DNA from: Rhodobacteraceae bacterium Alg231-30
Lineage (GTDB): Bacteria; Pseudomonadota; Alphaproteobacteria; Rhodobacterales; Rhodobacteraceae
Direction of reading: 5' to 3'
DNA length: 64,000 nt
Assembly (NCBI GenBank): GCA_900143615.1
Contig: FREU01000003.1
Location: 422,237 to 486,236 of the forward strand
How positions within the stretch are numbered: position 1 is the first letter of the stretch; each line of letters opens with the position of its first letter. The notes below the pieces were generated by a model. It was not told the DNA's origin, ran no database searches, and saw nothing but the letters and a program-made list of their open reading frames with translations. Position numbers and translations under genes: made by a program. Below are positions 63,983 through 64,000 of the stretch, piece by piece.

Positions 63983-64000
63983 TTTTACTCCTTGCCCGAT

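Larger units (their letters stand above)
42486..64000. mobile_element. Genomic island / integrated element at tRNA-Leu(CAA), left end to beyond right edge
   Basis: The core gene run ends at ssb. After the tRNA fragment every gene is accessory: secreted amidohydrolases, orphan membrane proteins, nucleases, repeats, broken genes, then phage tail and lysis genes. Because the fragment is the tRNA 3' end and points left, the intact tRNA and integrase should lie at the other end, past 64000. Several elements may be stacked here. Confidence 0.6.
52304..64000 (-). mobile_element. Prophage, distal tail and lysis module (siphovirus-like, partial)
   Basis: Ten or more tightly packed minus-strand genes, many with 1-17 nt overlaps: tape measure, three tail-tip genes, tail attachment protein, tailspike, holin candidates, amidase and spanins. 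Head, packaging and early genes should lie beyond the right edge. No decay is visible in the tail genes, so it may be functional. Confidence 0.85.

Noticed and set aside
52304-64000. Gene transfer agent cluster instead of a prophage
   Set aside because: Tail-tip order is similar, but tailspike, holin, amidase and nested spanins at the end, plus the tRNA junction, fit a real prophage better; the proteins do not read like the conserved GTA gp12-gp15 set.
1-64000. CRISPR arrays, rRNA genes, insertion-sequence transposases, integrase
   Set aside because: I saw no regularly spaced repeats, rRNA-like sequence, transposase frames or integrase frames in the window.

Overview
The window looks like chromosome from a Roseobacter-group alphaproteobacterium (Rhodobacterales). 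Pointers are a DUF4167 gene, a TAXI-type TRAP transporter with a fused permease, a dimethylglycine-dehydrogenase-like enzyme, a Fur/Mur-type regulator, FnrL-like and TGA-N9-TCA iron-type operator sites, and the pepA-holC / lptF-lptG-lptD-surA-pdxA-rsmA arrangement. I cannot name a genus from the sequence alone.

Layout. 1-6.2 kb: a sensor kinase that runs off the left edge, overlapped by a family-3 solute-binding protein gene, then a TAXI TRAP transporter operon with a universal stress protein. 6.5-12.8 kb: housekeeping genes (a TfoX C-terminal domain protein, ndk, an ABC-F ATPase, a MarC protein, a retropepsin-like protease, holC, pepA). 12.9-20.4 kb: an envelope-biogenesis operon, lptF-lptG-lptD-surA-pdxA-rsmA, in which most genes overlap by 4 nt. 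20.6-23.5 kb: DUF4167, prmC and prfA, so the release factor sits beside its methyltransferase. 23.5-42.1 kb: metabolic and transport genes (speB, an M20 amidohydrolase, mazG, an iron-binding protein, a nucleoside hydrolase, SelO, PhzF, a DEAD-box helicase, a Fur/Mur regulator, a DMGDH-like enzyme, an AEC permease, a cytochrome c peroxidase, a lytic transglycosylase, ssb).

At 42.486 kb the core chromosome stops. A tRNA-Leu(CAA) 3' half with its terminator is left on the minus strand, as at the far end of an element integrated into a tRNA. From here to the right edge the content is accessory. 42.6-52.3 kb is a decayed cargo zone: two secreted amidohydrolases flanking a small ion channel with a non-canonical filter, an unknown membrane protein, a secreted nuclease, a four-cysteine protein present in three copies (one intact, two broken), a two-gene unit with a Trypco2-like protein, an HNH nuclease and dispersed repeats. 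52.3-64 kb is the distal part of a siphovirus-like prophage, transcribed right to left: tape measure, tail-tip proteins, tail-tip attachment protein, tailspike, holin candidates, amidase and an overlapping spanin pair. The intact tRNA and the integrase are predicted beyond the right edge.

Points that most deserve a second look: an 18-bp-arm inverted repeat whose loop is exactly GGGTGGGTGGGTGGG, between the M20 amidohydrolase gene and speB; a structured leader with a 10-codon upstream ORF ahead of the TTG-started DEAD-box helicase; the tRNA-Leu boundary; and the Trypco2-like and HNH genes in the cargo zone. All functions are inferred from reading the sequence; no database search was run.
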